Part shown: piece after piece, positions 62,523 through 64,000 of the stretch
How the letters are laid out: each line of letters opens with the position of its first letter
Numbering within the stretch: position 1 is the stretch's first letter
NCBI GenBank assembly: GCA_964035545.1
Contig: OZ037769.1
Location: 12,452,633-12,516,632 of the forward strand
Origin: Bugula neritina
Lineage: Eukaryota > Bryozoa > Gymnolaemata > Cheilostomatida > Bugulidae
Length of the DNA stretch: 64,000 nt
Reading direction: 5' to 3'
Made by a program: the position numbers and the translations under genes
Notes under the pieces: generated by a model
Told to the model about the DNA's origin: nothing
Seen by the model: only the letters and a program-made list of their open reading frames with translations
The model's database searches: none

Positions 62523-64000
62523 TACAGTCATGGACAGGCTGAAGACCTCTGAAACTCCTCTTATGGGAAAGTGATAATTATAATTGTTCTCCATCTGCTT
62601 GGAATCATAATCGGGTAGAGACTTTCTATTTTCATAGGTTTATGATTGTCATAGCATGAATAACATGCACAATATTTCACAAGAGTGGGTAGGGTGGGGC
62701 AATAGCCTCCCCTCATAAATTCCAGTCACTCTAGTCAAGTATCTCGGTCTTATTTTACCAATAATGAGTTTCATGATTTCTAATTGTGTGAGTGCTTGAC
62801 ACTTTTAACTTGTGTTTAGTAAACTTTGCTTTTGTTCAAGTTGGAAATAGTATCCTTCCACTACAAAGAAGTTATATTCAACATTTTCTAAACTCTAATG
62901 CGTAATTTTATCACTTTTAGCAAATTTGAAAGCATTATTATCAACTGTATCCATTTTATTACATTTTTACAAAAAATCTAAAGTAAAACTTTATTATTAT
63001 ACAAAGTCATACATATATCTTAAATTCAGACAACTTATTACTTTATGCATTCTAAGATATTCATAATTTTCAAGGATGTCTTCTTTGAGCATGTTTATAG
63101 CACTAGACTTCAAGTTTTCTAATTGATAACCATTTTTGGGTCAATGTCCAACAATACTAGCTGAAATAAAGCAAGTGAATAAATTACATCAAAGCAGAAG
63201 TTTCAGCTATAAGAAAAAGAAGTACAAAACAGTCTATGAATATTATTGTCAATTCCAACAGTACAGTACATAACTGATGATCCAAAAGAACTGTTTTATA
63301 TTACATTACAATATTAAATATCAATTGTTTTAATAGTTCTTTCGCTTGCAGCTCGATGCTAACTCAATCAATGGCTGAATCGGCCACTCAACTAAATAGT
63401 AAACTCAAGAACTAAATAAAAAAAAGTTGAAAAACATACATATTTTTTTCAAATAGTTTAACGAACTTAGCTGGTAAAGTTCACTAGCTTGATCACAAAC
63501 AAAAACAAGTGTAATTTGTAAATTAAAATTTCAGTTTCTCTTCTGTTAAAAACCACTACAATTTTTATAATAACCGTCTATAATCTGTATTATGCTAAAA
63601 AGTTTTTTTTTTGCAAAATTCAATAAAATTATATTATACATCAATTATGAAGTAATAAAAATAATTTTGTTCACAAAGAAAACAATTGAAATGACAACAA
63701 AAGGGTTATAAGCTTATATAGATTTTTCTTAAAGACAATAGCATTGTTTACTATTGTGCTTTATTTCTAACGAAAACTTTGAAATTATGAATTTATGTCA
63801 AGTGTAAACCATAGTCTAACGCAGCTTAAAGCACATTGATAGAAACTGGCTAGTCACCATAGAAACTAGTTATTATTTCTCTCTAAACTTTGTTGTAGAA
63901 TATTATTCCGATTAAATCCACGGCGTGTGGCCCTCACGGCTACCACGCGTTACTACATTCCATCATTCATGTTTACTTGTAAAACAGCTGCACATCATTC
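62523..64000. other. Right flank without a recognised gene
   Basis: 3' UTR of the SETMAR-like gene (candidate AATAAA at 63165 and 63179), then AT-rich sequence. The last 100 bases are richer in CpG and could belong to a promoter or exon of the next gene, which cannot be judged here. Confidence 0.5.

Noticed and set aside
1-64000. CRISPR arrays, operons or bacterial-type mobile elements
   Set aside because: Intron-containing animal genes throughout; the tandem arrays have no spacer structure.

Overview
The window comes from an AT-rich animal (bilaterian) nuclear genome. Genes are split by GT-AG introns and carry AATAAA signals. Recognisable genes are animal or eukaryotic: PDCD5, the scavenger decapping enzyme DCPS, a SETMAR-type SET-domain methyltransferase, and a Rab27-effector-like protein with Ig domains. 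Introns hold tRNA-derived SINEs, several short inverted-repeat elements and one full-length Ty3/gypsy LTR retrotransposon. The phylum cannot be fixed from sequence alone. An invertebrate, perhaps a spiralian, is my guess.

Layout. 651-1155 (+): last two exons of an unrecognised gene. 2242-7109 (-): seven-exon gene for an unrecognised basic protein (about 890 aa). It is divergent from 8796-9710 (+), an unrecognised Ser/Arg-rich 304-aa protein. Between the two lies a CCAAT-box cluster. 10246-13606 (-): complete five-exon PDCD5. 13.6-18.4 kb: no gene, but a 1.9-kb foldback with a TA-rich core. 18399-46168 (-): a 24-exon gene of about 27.8 kb. Every splice phase I checked closes, giving about 1592 aa: an Slp/Slac2-type Rab-binding N-terminus (SHD1, cysteine-rich zinc finger, SHD2), an acidic Ser-rich middle, two I-set Ig domains and a long disordered basic tail. 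Its intron 13 holds, in sense orientation, an intact Ty3/gypsy element (27063-34197). The element has 577-bp LTRs differing at one base, a tRNA-Leu primer site, and gag and pol joined by a textbook -1 frameshift signal. 46.2-53.3 kb: no coding gene seen, but probable 5' UTR exons of the Rab-effector gene and two SINEs. 53281-55946 (+): secreted, Thr/Ser-rich mucin-like protein with a GPI-type tail and an alternative 3' end. 56779-60127 (-): complete six-exon DCPS, divergent from a SETMAR-like SET protein at 61178-62522 (+).

The genes do not form one pathway; this is an ordinary stretch of animal chromosome. The most interesting objects are the Rab-effector/Ig fusion, the young compositionally alien retrotransposon with its frameshift signal inside that gene, the large foldback, and the families of small hairpin elements shared between introns.

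Exon coordinates were derived by hand from splice consensus and reading phase, so individual boundaries may be off by a few bases.
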